Shown here: piece after piece, positions 38,040 through 50,712 of the stretch
How positions within the stretch are numbered: position 1 is the stretch's first letter
How the letters are laid out: each line of letters begins with the position of its first letter
Notes under the pieces: generated by a model
Seen by the model: only the letters and a program-made list of their open reading frames with translations
Database searches by the model: none
Told to the model about the DNA's origin: nothing
Made by a program: the position numbers and the translations under genes
NCBI GenBank assembly: GCA_030533445.1
Contig: CM060062.1
Location: 22,636,329 to 22,700,328 of the forward strand
Reading direction: 5' to 3'
From: Cyprinodon diabolis
Lineage: Eukaryota > Chordata > Actinopteri > Cyprinodontiformes > Cyprinodontidae
Length of the DNA: 64,000 nt

Positions 38040-38230
38040 TTCCCTATGGACGTGGCCACGTTTCCATGCGTGTCACATGAGAGGCTGGCAGCTGTGTCCT
38101 GTAGCACTATATAGGCCACTTATCACCTGACCCGAGGGACCACTCCCTCCTCCTCTCTAGGGCTGAAGGACTGTCAGCACAGCCCCTCCCAAGACATTCC
38201 TACCTGCATCAGGCAGCACTAGCCTCCCCC
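38040..38230 (+). promoter_or_regulatory. GC-richer patch with TATA/CArG-like and E-box-like motifs
   Basis: In AT-rich surroundings this patch holds GGACGTGGCCACG, a TCACATGAG stretch, CTATATAGG (38107-38115, TATA-like and one base from a CArG box) and CACCTGACC. It could be an enhancer or a promoter of an unrecognised transcript. No conservation data are available, so this is a weak call. Confidence 0.2.
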
Positions 38231-40061
38231 CACCTGCACACTTCACTTGATGCAACCCAGTCATGCACACAAGTGCACACATATGCTCCCTTTTATACTT
38301 GAAGCTGATCCAACAACACAGTTCCTCTTATGTGCTGGTTTGCATTCAACTCATGCAACGCTGACTTGAATACCAAACTTATGCATAGAAAAAAGAAATT
38401 ACTGTTGTTGTTTCTATGCTGGTGATTTCTGCTCTTATAAAAGCCTTGGTGTGAAAATGCATCCATCACAGTGGCCTAGTTCAGTTCCTTAGTCCTGTTT
38501 CTGTGTTTGTTGATGCAGATGATTTGTCATCTCCAGCTGTGTTAAGCTGCTTCATCTAGTTTCAGGGCAAACTCTGGCAGACACTACGCTGATGTTGGGT
38601 TAATTTTTTATTTTTTTACTGGCTCTGCTTTGATCCCCAAAGGCTTTACTAGTTCACACATTTAAAATCGTTTTTCTTCCGTCTGATCTCCCTCTAATTT
38701 TTCTCTCTGGGGAGTAAATATCTGCGCTCAAACAAGTACACTGAAGTGGCTTCACTTAGCACACTGACACAAAGGCAGATGAAGAAAATGAAACTTCAGT
38801 GAAGGTCAAAATATTCGTCAATGAGAGAAGGAATACAAGGGGAGCTGTTTGTTTCACAGGAGAGGGAGAAAAGAAGTGAGGCTGACTGTGAGAGATAAAG
38901 AGGGAGAAAGGAATGGCTGAGAGATGAATGGCAGGATGAGTCGAAGCGGGGGGGTGGAGAAGGTCACTTCTAATAGCTTCTTCCACGTAATTTTATAACG
39001 TCATGATTGTCTTTCTTTGGTCGAGCTAACACCATTAACTACCTGCTGTATGGACACTAAACCATTCTGCTACAGTCAGTAGCTTATCTTGTAAGTTACA
39101 CTCTGTTGGACTGCTTCGAATATCTGACATCATCTGTCTGAGACAAAGCAAGTTCTTCCCCGTTCAGTAATTTTTTTTGGTAGTAAGTGGGACCCTTGTG
39201 CATCTATCTTAGAGGAGTTTTAGTGTGAGTGGGGGTGTTTGCATGGATGATATTTCTTTATGTTCTACATGACACTCAGAGTATGCCTGTAATTAGGGTA
39301 CTTTGTGCTGCAGGCACAGAATCTGACTGATGCTGCTGCTAATGATGCAAATGACACCTACAAGCAAGAGAAGCGGCATTAAGAGAGGTTTGGTTCATGA
39401 GTGTTTATATGTGCACAAACATTCCTGCTTCTTATTGAGAAGCAGAAATGTTTGATTTCACCTATCATTATTGGTTTTGATGTTTTTGTTTTACTTTGTA
39501 CAAACAGCCTTAGGTGCGGAACAAAACAAGTCTCAAAACACAACGCTAACTATGTAAGACGTGGAATCTGACAAAACACAGCAGAGATGAGCTAAAATAA
39601 TGCATGGTGACACAAAAACAAGACTTGCTGTACACATTTTCAGAGTGCAGCATTCTCTGAATGTTTTCCTTTTCATTTATTTATGTATTCTTTTAATCTT
39701 CTAGACAAGATCATTGAAGTTTCACTGAAATTCATCTTTTCGACATCATAACTTGCACATAAATGCACATAAACATGTTTTTAATGGGCTGGTACTTGGT
39801 TAAGGCAAGGATGATGTCACTGTGGCTTTGGGCAAGGTATTTAACAAGTGAAAAACCAAAATTTAAAAACACATCATTTAAAAAAAAACAAGGACTGGAT
39901 TAACATAGAGAAAATAAAAATTTTATCATTTCAGATTTGAGCGCCAAGATAAAGCTATTTCATTTCTTTGTGTGACATTCGTCCTGCTTGAACACTTTTG
40001 ACACAGTTTCTCAGATTTTTGTCAGCTGTAATCCCATAATACTGCTATTCAACTCAGATAG

Positions 40062-40342
<281 letters not shown>

Positions 40343-42581
40343 GATTTCACAAAACGGTAAAACTTTATTATTCCCAGTTATCCATCCCAACAGTATAACC
40401 AAATGCAAAAACAAATGTATATACTTTTGCTTATTCAGTCTTGAATACATTTACTATAGAGCCTTTATTTCCAACAAATGAGTGACTGACCTGGAGCCTA
40501 TAAACATATTACCTTATCTGATGTTGACCGAAGTGAACAGCAGCAAACATGTTGGTAGCAGAGAGAGCTGGAGGCAGCACTCCATCTGCAAGACTGGCTC
40601 CATTAGCTGACAAGAGAGATTAGCTGACCTGCTGACACACATGCTGATCTTTACTGATACACCCAGTCACATACATATTGAGGGAACCTGATACACTATT
40701 ACGTTGATTTAACACCCTGATTTGACCATTACAGAGCTTTTACTGGTCACAGATCCCATATCTAACTCTCTTGTTTCATGTTGGTCATTGACCGTTCTTC
40801 CCTTTCCTTTTTTTATTACAAACATTTCCTATCTGTTTTTCTAACCTTCTATGAATTTTTTAGATGTTTTTGTCGGTTAACCCTCCTCTCAATGTCCCGC
40901 CGGTCTTGCCCTTCTTTTCTTTCGTGTGTCGTCTTTTTTTCCTCCTTCATCTCAATTCCTTTCAGGTATCTATGGAGTACATCCCTTTCTTGTTGGATCA
41001 CCTATTTTTCACATTACATACCAATTGTATCTCAAGGGGAAAAACATTGATAAATCCATCCAACCACAAGTAGTTGTACTTTTCTCTTTCTTTTTCTCAG
41101 CTCTCTGGGTTTATTTGTGTGGAGAGAAAATACGTGATCACTCCTTTGAATCTTGTATTTTAGTTTTGCAATTTAGATTTGAGTACTATAAGTCTGTAAA
41201 TTATGCATGTTTAAAAAGGTTAAAAAAAACGTTTAGCTTTGAGCGCTTGCAAGATGGGTTAAGTAGGTGTAAACAACCATAAAGGCTGTATTTGAAGTGA
41301 TGCGTAAATGGGCATGAATGCTGCCTTCAAGGTGTTGGTGTGTCAGTCAGTTTGCAGCAGCACACAGCAGAATGCGTACGTGTGGGTGCATATGTAAGGG
41401 CTCCGCAAAACACTGTAAGTGACCATGTGTGAATAACTGAATTTATATGTACAAGGAGGGGGTGAATGCTGTGTGGAGACAGTGTTGTCATGGTAACCAG
41501 GATGGAAAAGGGAGTAGGTGATTGCCCTTACGGTTTCTTTGACAACCTTCCTATTCTCCATCTTTGAGCCACCCTGATATTAGCCCCTAACCCTTGTCCA
41601 AACAACAGGGACCATAGCTGTTCACTGGAGAGGGTGTGGGCTTTTGAAAATGTAGGTGCAACAATGTGAGGCGTGCTTTTACATTAGTGCATTTGGCCCT
41701 AGTGGGCGTAGCAAGCTGCTGAGCTTATGCTAATAGTGGGTATTGATAAATGTGCTGTCTATGTAGCCTGATTCCTGATAAGCTTTTGCTTCAGACAGTT
41801 TTTTTCCTCCCTGCTTGTAAGTTAACATTTTTCTACTGACCGTGCATCAACTGTCTTGGATCACATTTTACTTGTCCTTTTAAAGAAAGAGTATCACCGT
41901 AAAGATGGTGATGCTAAAATCCTGTTGTGTTTCTCTGCAAAGCCTCATTTCCATTAAAGTTGCAAATATTGAATTAAGCTGCCGGTGTTGTCTATTGACC
42001 AAGCTGGAGTGCTGCCGCAGCAGTTTATTAGAGTGATGGAGAGAAAAGAGGGCTGATGCAGGAAGGAGAGGCGGGGGTGGAAGTATGAGATTTATTGTTG
42101 TTGGGAAATGAAAAAAGCTCTTAGTGTCAAATACTGTGAGGACTGAGAGACCCAGAAGCCGATAAAAAGGTGACAGGAAAATTGGTTTGTCATCTTCACA
42201 GACAGTTTGTACGGTAAGTTGTCTCATAGGAAGACTGACTAATGTATATGTATAAAAAATATGTTTATATAAAAAACAGTCTTCTTGGTGTAGAGTTTAG
42301 AATATCTCCTCAACTTTGACCAGTTTAACTTTTATCTTCTGAAGAAAAGCATGTCAGCAAAGCTGCCACAGCCATGGTTCACTGTGATATTGGTACATTC
42401 AGAGTGCTTGCAAGCAGAAAAATGAGAAAAATGTATGTCTCTTTTTCTCAGGAGACAATCTATAACATGTTTACTATGTCCCTTTCATGTTTTTGTTTTT
42501 TTGTGTGTGTTTTTTTTTTTTTTTTGCAAGAACCCCAAAATGAATGTTCTGGCTTGATTTGTGAATTTCACATAACTAATA
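40343..42581. other. Intergenic, no gene recognised
   Basis: No exon, RNA gene or known repeat was recognised. ORFs in the three frames around 40778-41282 overlap one another and carry no domain. Confidence 0.4.
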
Positions 42582-42765
42582 CAGGTCCTTCTCAAAATAT
42601 TAGCATATTGTGATGAAGTTAATTATTTTCCATAATGTAACGATACAATTTGAACACATATTTTAGATTTATTCCACACTAACTGAAATATTTCAGGTCT
42701 TTTATTTTCTTAATACGGATGATTTTTGACATACGACTCATGAAAACCCCAAATTCCTGCAGTTA
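42582..42765. mobile_element. Solo end of a fish Tc1-like element
   Basis: It starts after TA (42580-42581) with CAGGTCCTTCTCAAAATATT and runs through TAGCATATTGTGATGAAGTT, then TTTCAGGTCTTTTATT and CTCATGAAAACCCCAAATTC. This is the order found in the terminal repeat of a widespread teleost Tc1 family recalled from memory. No transposase or opposite arm follows; the sequence after about 42765 is unrelated. It is a truncated, inactive remnant. Confidence 0.75.
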
Positions 42766-43789
42766 TCCTCCAAACAGGTTGTCCCACGTGAACAGTGGAT
42801 CTCTGTAACTCCTGCTGAATTATGATCACCCTGTCCGGGCATTCAGTTGTCGTATTTTTGTATCATTGTCAAACCTTGGCCCATCAGATGTTTAAAGGTT
42901 GAAATACTTTAAACTTCACTACCACTTCCCAGGAACCATGCTTTCTCAGAGCTTGAGATATTTCTCCTCACATTTATAAACACTGTTTAATAAGGCCCAG
43001 TCTTCTATCAAAGCCTCAACTCTAGACTGCTCTGCTTGCAGCAATTTAAGAGGTACAATGTTCCACAAGAGTGACTGGCCATAATCTATATTGCCATCAT
43101 TTAGTCTGCCATGGATTTATCCATGTCTGCATGGTTTGACTAATTTAAAACATAGCACAGGTGTAAAGTACAAAAAAACAAGTCTGCAAAGAATAGGGGT
43201 GGTGTCCTGCTTCCAGGACTTGCTAGGTCTAAGGTCAGCTAAAATCTGCAGACATCAAACACCACACAAGCTGCAAAGACTTCTTCCCTTCAGAAAACTG
43301 TTTGCTAAAACAGCCGCCACAGACAGTTGATTTCCCAAGCTGTTGCTCTGGCAAACAATGAACGGTCAGAGTAGCAGATCAATACCATACTTATTTGCTC
43401 TACGTCAATCATTGTCCTCTCTTTCATTAGAAAAAAGTATAGATAATTACAAAAAAAACATTTATTTCAGTTCCCCTTTTTATACAATATTTTCATTTGA
43501 AAGGTTCTCATTGAGAAAAAGTTGAAATGAAGTCAAATTCCTTTTATATGTGCAAATCATGGTGATTAAAGCTAGTTGAGAATTTTGACCTGTCCTCTTT
43601 TTGGTCTTCATTCGTCACTTGCTCTCTTCTATTCCCTAACAAACCTGTGAAACCTTCCCAGCTGCAGTATTTATATAGTTTAAACTAAACACAAATTCAC
43701 TCTAACTACTCATTAGGTATGATTAGAATTGAATTGGTTGTAATGTGCTTTATTCAGGGCTATCCAGGCAAAGAGTTGTTATTCAAAAC

Positions 43790-43955
43790 GCATGGCCTTT
43801 TTTCAGATGTTTATTTGCACAAAAATGTGAAAACCATTTGTGGCTTTCCTTCACTGTATATCTTTTTGTAAGTCCGTCATAAAATCCCAATATAATATAA
43901 AGAAGTTTGAGGTTAAAAGATGAAAAACTCTAAAAATGTCCAAGTAGTAAAAAGT
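43790..43955. mobile_element. Decayed Tc1-like terminal repeat
   Basis: CATGGCCTTTTTTCAGATGT, then TTTGCACAAAAATGTGAAAACCATTT..TTTCCTTCACTG..CATAAAATCCCAATA..AAGAAGTTTGAGGTT, follows the layout of another common fish Tc1 end (the one with CATAAAATCCCAATAAAATA). It is degenerate, with no partner arm. A related decayed stretch is at 58888-59052. Confidence 0.45.
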
Positions 43956-46900
43956 TTTCTCTCTTATGACTGTAATGTAGAGGGAAAAACTGTGAGTTTT
44001 ATTTCACAGGAGGATGTGGGGTATTTTTCTTGATGACAAAAACTTGTCTCACTGCAACAGACTCATGCATTAAGGATGACTCTGCTAGGGAGAGGTAGAG
44101 GAGAGGGTGAATGTGAGAGAAACAGACAGCCACCCCAAAGACAGAGGTACGGACGGTCATCGGCTGCCATCTGAGGCCGAACCACATGAATGAAGGGAAG
44201 AAAATTCATTATGAATCTGGGTGAATTTAGGGCAAATACGGCTCAAAGGAAGAGGATTTTTAATGAATAATTCACTCTGCATGGTGCCTGTTTATGAACC
44301 CTCTATTGGCATGAGCTTGTATTGCAAAAACACATCTCCTTACTTTGACTATCATTTCTTCTTATTGATGAGCTCTATTCATTCAAAAATAAATAATCTC
44401 TTTATTTCTCTTGCATTGAATCACTCCATTTTCCAATGTCCCTAAACCCGTCTCCTTTTCATCTTACGTTCCTTATGACAGACTAACCCTGGGGGTACAA
44501 GTGGGGGTAAAGGGGGGCATGTGTTCATTTATTTTTCTCCCCCTCTCCCCTGTCCTGCATCCTCTACTCCTAACACATCTTCACAGCTGGAGGTAGTTAA
44601 TATTTAAAAGCGAGGCGTAACAGGACGCACAGGACCAGCACGCTCTTTTGAACACACATGCTCGCCCTCAAATCCATTCACATTTGATCAGAAGTACACT
44701 GCTGAAGCTTGCATTTGCATAATCTGCAATGAGGAGAGAAAATATACAAGGCTACAAATACTGGCGTCCAAGATCCTTACTTGAGGATGTGTGCAGATAT
44801 GAATCAAACAGTGAGTACGTGTAGGCGGTTGGCACAGAACGAATCAGATCATGTGTGAAACTCGGAACATGATAAGACTCTTGAGGTTCAATCTTGAGTT
44901 TCTACTCAAGCAAAAGAGCCGGTTAAAGACTTGGTGTGCTTGGCAACAGCAGACACATCAATTTCACATTAATTAAGACATTTTGTGAAGGAGAGACAGA
45001 GGTTAATGGATGTCAAAGGAATGTGCTTTTTGCAATGATGAATACCTTCAAACTATATGAACATCTTAAAGGTGTTTTTCATATAAGAATATTTCATTTA
45101 TTATATTGTTTTTTGTAAAGAATTAAATTCCTTATAAATAAATGCTACAAATATGCAAATGAATGAAGTATTGACATTTTTTGGATAATTGAATGATAAA
45201 ATTAAAAAAATGTAGCCATCTGATCTCAATAATCACAGCAGAGATGACAGTGTAATGCAGAATGTCAGGGATACATGAGTTTCTTTATGTGAAACACATC
45301 AATGGCTGATTTCATAAATTATTGACACATTTGGGAAATTGACTTGGTCGATTTAGCTTGTGTGACACAGGGACCATTTGTAGCTAATTTTCTTTCACAC
45401 AGGGTCTCTTGCAGAGAAAAAAACAGCCCCGCCCTCACATCTCAACACGCCTGCCTTCACTCCACAATCTTCCAGTGGATGAGCGATTTTTGACCGTTTG
45501 ACATTCCAGCGGTGTTAATAGTTTTTAAAAGCACTGTCAGGTCACCTGAGCCCCATTTGCCAGCAGCCATCCCACGCCTGACCTCTGACCCACACCAATG
45601 AAGCAGGTAACAGTGCTGAGATTGGATCACTGATGGCAGTGCAGAATATGTAGAGGTCAGGCAGCTGTTGCTGTGTCGGTGTCATGTCGCCCCTGTGATA
45701 ATGGAGCAACCTTCTGGCTTCATGCTGTGAAAGCAGCTTGGAAGTGGTTCATGTTTGTGTTTGTGAGTCTGAGGTCACATCGGTCTGGGCAATCAACGTG
45801 TTTGGGTTGTCCTTGTCATTTATTTCTTCCTCCTAGGCCATTATAGAGCCCTATTTTACTGCTCCTTCTCAGCACTGCAGGGATACTGTCTCAGGCAATG
45901 TCTGCCCCCTGACTGAAGCCCACTGGACCAAGCTCTTTTATCTGTGTGATAGAGGTGTGTGTCTGCCTGCCCTCCTTTCTCTCTGTCTGAGTTTGTGCAA
46001 TGCAAGCTTCTTTGTTTGTGTCTGTCCCAAGTGATTGTGCCCATAGATCAAAAATGTGTTGCTTATTTTTCATCTCTAGTGTTTGCAAAGATATAACCTT
46101 CCTATATCAGTTTTTAGCCAATTCTGGGATCTCATTAATAATTCTTAACATGTCTATTCATCCTGCAGTGATCAGTAATTAATCATTTATGTTATAAGCG
46201 AAGGCAAAATTGCAATGAGTCTGTCAGAGCAGTGGCTGTAATATAGACAAAATTATCATAAAGCTGGCATTTTTAACAGATTTATGGGTCTTCTGAGCAA
46301 ATAAGCATCAAAAACTGTAAACACTAGTCTCTGTGTTTGTGTGAGAATGTGGATTCTTACCTTAATTAGGAATTCCTAAAAGGCTGGCATCCTTTCTAAA
46401 ACCTAACCCTGAAGTTCAAATTAATAAAACATGACGAACTTCCCGCAATACCTCCAGACCTTCTGTTATCTGTTAGAGTCAGGCCATGACCCATTCGGAC
46501 CTTTAAATACAGACAATCCCTTCTGTAAACTAAAAATGTTAGCCATGAAACAACCAAAGCTGCAGTGACCAAGCAGGTTTAAACATTGTTTGATAAAAGC
46601 TGAGATTCGGAGGGTGAAATTGTCCTAATATCATTGTGTGGACCTTGTATTTTTTGTGTACCCCTGTAATTCGGCCCCCCTCTTACATGATCAGATCTGT
46701 GATAGGCTTGTTTCATTGATCCAAGAGACTTGTGGTATTTTAGGAAAATAATTCTAAAAAACTGGTAGTTTGAAATGAGGTGAAACTGAAAAATGTTCAT
46801 ATTGATCCAAAAAATGTGGTTCATTTTCAAAAGAACTCATTGGTTATTTTAACAAAAGCCTCTTTGTTTTCCGCTTGTACCCTTGTAAGTTAAAAATTAA

Positions 46901-49396
46901 AATGTACTACTCAGAATTTCTAGTTTGCAAGCAGAACATTTTGAACATTTTTAAATCGTTAATTCAGAGATCTAGAAATGTAGGATTTATTGGTCTTTAA
47001 CAAATGACTTTATTAGCCACCAATGAGACCTTATCAAACTGAAGAGGTTGATAGCTACCACCTGATATATCTGTGTGTATTATGTTGTACAGTTGCCTCC
47101 TCAGGGAACTTTGACCTGCAGGATGACAGTATTTTAGCCCCTAATTATTAATCAACATCTTACATTTCGCCACTCAGGATAACCTCACTGACTCTTTAGA
47201 GTAGGCGACTTCCCTTCTTAAATCAGAATAATCCCCTGACTTACACCCCAATGAGCTCTTCTGCATTCATCTGCCTCTAAAGGCATTTGGAGATGCCGGT
47301 TAAAGACTAATTGGTTGCCTGTCTCCAAAGCACAACTACTAAAGAAGAGTTAGTGTGATAGGGAGACTGGGAGTGAAGAAGAGGACAAAGGGAAAAGTGA
47401 ATGATGCACTCTAATTGTTGGATCTTGCAGATCATGCATATGTGTGTACACAAGTGGAAAGCTGGGATTAGTTTTTGCAGTTGTTGCTTTGTGACATCCT
47501 TCCTCTGCTGTTGTTCTCCATCCTCAGCTTCACCTCTCCCTCTCATCTGTGCATCCCCTCAACAACCTCTATCTACTTATCTTTCCTAAAGTCCTCCTCC
47601 CACTCACCCCTCCATCTCCCTCTGCTTACAATTACTCTGAAAGGCAAACGAGTGAGCGTAATGCCTCATTTAATCCTGAAGCTGTTAGTTTAAATAGCCT
47701 TATTAGGGGTTTAGCTCCTGTTTGTTCTTTAATTTAATCTGATCTGAATTGTCTCTTCTGTTCTTATAGAAGAATCTAACATTTCCCCCTTGCTTTCTCC
47801 TTCTCCGTCACACCCTGAGTGACAAAATATAAACAGTAATTACTGTGGCAGCCATTACCCACTCGATGAAAGAAAATGAGAGATAATCACCCCTCTCCAC
47901 CTTCTTCCCACCCTCCATGCTCACTCATCATCTTCATCTCTTCTCTCTCACCTTCTCTCTGTCAAGGTCACCTTTCTTGGATGCTGTGCCTCTGCCAAAA
48001 ATCAGTGGTAGTTTAAGCCAAAAATCTCCACTCAGCCTGCGTAGCTGTCAAACAGTCCCCTCCCAACCCTCCATGGGTCTATTATTGCCATTTTCTTTTG
48101 TCTCACATGCGCACGTCTTAATCATGGTGTGCCATAACAGCTCTTTGTGTGTGATACTGAGCAGTGTAAACAATCAGCAGGCTTGCTCCATGTGGTGCCA
48201 CAGGAAAGGATAGCCGGCTTGCAGCAATGGGCACCGGCTCCAAACGTACAGATGGAATAGGGATAGACTCCAAGCGGGGCAGCGAGCCTCACTCCCCACC
48301 AGTGAAAGCATCTTTAGCACTATCTGTTTAGAGGCACCACTTATAGGCATGTCATTTTTTTTCTGTATGACCACAGATGCAGGATGTGGAATATCAGATT
48401 TGGTGTTTTTTTTTCTCTGCTTGTTTTGGCATTTGCACCATCTGCGTTTCTGGGTGACCTGTTTATATGGGGCAGTGGCCATGTAATGAGGAAATTAATG
48501 GAAGATGTTTTTCATGTGTGAGAACATGGGACAGTTTTTAGAACGTCCATTGCCAGGATGATTTTCGAGATTTGCCAGTTTATCGATTTTTGAAGTAAAG
48601 TTCTCTAAATGAGTCGAAAGATGTAAATATACCACCCTCAGTGGGCAACTCTCTGGACAGCTAAAAGCTAGTTCTAGAAAGGCCATAGTTGACGTATGCT
48701 TAATACTATTTAATGAACAGCCAGTTTTAAAACAGTCTTCGGTATTTTATTAACAATATACAATACTATTAAAAGTACAATTTATAATAATATCTCTTTG
48801 GTCACAACCTGTCCCTATAGGGAAAAAGTTACTTATGTATTAAAAACGTAATACCAGACCTCTGTCTCAGTCAATAATTCAAATAATCAGAACCCAACAA
48901 CATAATTTACTATTATCTCACAAAGCAAAATTAATGCCCTGATTTAAAGAAGTTTTAGAACGCACTGGAACAAAGTTGCAGACATAAATTAACCCCAAGC
49001 GTGTTACAGAGCTATTTCTAAGGATGTGGGACTCCAGTGATCCTCAGTGAGAACCTTGATTCTCAAATTAAGGTTTTTCAGAGTCAAAATGGTTAATTTT
49101 TTTACCATAACAAATGGAATAATTATTTAAAGATAATTTTTTTAAGGTTATTCTTTATCTGAAACCTTTAAAGAGAGAAAAACGTTTTCACATGGTCATC
49201 TAATTTTTCAGAACAGTTGGTAGTCTTTCATATAAAGTTGACCACATATGCATGAGTTTTTCCACCCTTTCCCCGATGAGTTAAATGATCTTCAAGCATT
49301 AAGTGTAAGAGCATACGTCAATGAAAAATAAACCTAAAATAATCTAAATCTACAAACCACATGGAAAAAAACTAAGCATGTAAAACTATTCATTGT
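43956..49396. other. Intergenic, no gene recognised
   Basis: Unique-looking sequence with CT-rich stretches at 47500-47640 and 47880-47960, and a GC-richer patch at 45420-45700 (see the DR1 site). No coding exon was identified. Confidence 0.4.
45579..45591 (-). promoter_or_regulatory. Perfect DR1 nuclear-receptor-type motif
   Basis: On the minus strand it reads GGGTCA-G-AGGTCA, two direct half-sites spaced by one base, the layout bound by RXR heterodimers, HNF4 and COUP-TF. An AGGTCA half-site overlapping a CACCTG E-box lies about 40 bp upstream, near 45538-45547. CCAAT follows at about 45595. Motif presence is direct; function is inferred and such motifs also arise by chance. Confidence 0.3.
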
Positions 49397-49559
49397 CTTG
49401 AGCTTATCCTGGACTCCAGCTGGAGAAGCTGTCCAAACAGCTACTCTAACTCCTCTGTGGGAAGCTTGAGGGTTCCAGGATCAGCTGAGAGACATCGTCC
49501 CTCCAGAGTATCTGGAGCCATTCCCAGGGCCTTTTCCAATGGATGTCTGACCCACCTCA
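49397..49559. repeat. Decayed fish dispersed repeat (retroelement 3' region type), left part
   Basis: GAGACATCGTCCCTCCAGAG..CTGGAGCCATTCCCAGGGCC..GATGTCTGACCCACCT resembles the abundant teleost repeat built around GAGACATAGTCTCTCCAGCG. Apparently related sequence resumes after 49851, so the MITE at 49560-49850 may have inserted into it. Family recall is from memory and the copy is old. Confidence 0.4.
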
Positions 49560-49850
49560 CACTGCAAATGTAAACCTAATTAAGTCATTGTTTTCAATAA
49601 AATAAGTGCCTTTTTCTTAGATTTAAGAGGGTAAATGAGAAATTTTGCCAATGAAACTAGACAATTTACACTTAAAATAAGAAAAAAGAACTGCATTGTC
49701 ATATTTCAAGTGCATATTATCTAATTAAATTATTCTAAGAGTAAAAATACTAATTCCATTGGCAAATGATCTTATTTCCCTGCTTTAAATTAAGAGTAAA
49801 TTAACTTAATTTAAGACATTTTCAATTATTTCTAGATCATTTTTGCAGTG
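49560..49850. mobile_element. Short MITE with CACTGCAAA termini
   Basis: The left end is CACTGCAAATG and the right end, inverted, is CACTGCAAAAATG. The 291-bp AT-rich interior has AGATTTAAG, ACTTAAAATAAG and TTTCAAGTGCAT stretches typical of a common teleost hAT-type MITE. No transposase. A clean 8-bp target duplication was not found, so the superfamily call is tentative. Confidence 0.55.
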
Positions 49851-50394
49851 CAGGTGTGTGCTCTTGATGTGAACCTATTTCAGCCGCTTGTTTTTGGGAT
49901 TTCCTTCAGGAGCTGCATGGTCCATCGATCTCCTGCTCCACTCTCCTCTAACTTGTAAACAGAACCAAAAACCTCTATTTGTGATGCCAGTATTTATTAG
50001 CCTGTGTGTAAATAACCATCTATTACAAACATCTGAAGGTGCTTGGGTAAACTACTTTAATTTTTTTTTTTAAACTGGAGTGTTTTTAGTGCATTGGTTT
50101 TTGTCAGCTATCAGACTGATTGTTAACTCTCGCCTCTGCAGTTAGCTTCCTTTCATAATCTATGAAGATACCGAGATAGTGTAAATTCGGGGAATATGAA
50201 AAATGGTTTTATAGCATTTTAGTAGAATCTTGTTTCAGAGATAATAGCTGTCTCTTCAGCTTTGTGTCTCGGTCTTATCAAATGTTAAAGGGTAATCTTC
50301 TCTCATTCTAACACATGGTCTCCTCTCTGCCCCTCCCTTATTTCTCTTACCCTCCTCCCCAACCCCCACCTCTCCTTTCCATTTCATCTTATAG

Positions 50395-50712
50395 TTTCCT
50401 GAGAAAGGGCGTGGCACTGATTTAAAGGCCAAAAGGAGAGACAGAAGACCAGCAGGACCGGAGACATATGAACCTTGCATGTGAAGCACATCCTGACACC
50501 TGCTCACCTTCTGTGTGTGTGTGCTAGCCTCTGTGTGTATTGTACTGTGAGTCTTTGAGCAGGTGGGAATTTGATGGCACTGTGAGCAATGCCTCTCATG
50601 CAGCGACAGCAGGTTTACAGTAGGGGGCACAACTCCTTCCACCTCCTCCCCCTTGTACTCCTTTTCCTCGGAGTCCTGCCCAGCCAGGCAGCCATCGAAA
50701 TGCCCTCCAACT
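50395..50712 (+). CDS. 5'UTR plus signal-peptide exon of the L1-like gene
   Basis: A long C/T-rich tract (50318-50388) ends in TCTTATAG and gives a strong acceptor at 50394. The donor is at 50713 (GTGAGT). Coding starts at ATG 50589 with MPLMQRQQVYSRGHNS and a hydrophobic run; a second in-frame ATG is at 50598. The strong acceptor upstream of the ATG implies at least one further non-coding 5' exon. Intron phase after the exon is 1, matching the phase of the 58742 exon. Confidence 0.75.

Larger units (their letters stand above)
35351..40061. other. Intergenic, no gene recognised
   Basis: Contains the 22-bp hairpin near 36766 and a GC-richer patch at 37990-38230 (listed separately). The rest is AT-rich, with purine runs at 38860-38960. 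Confidence 0.4.
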
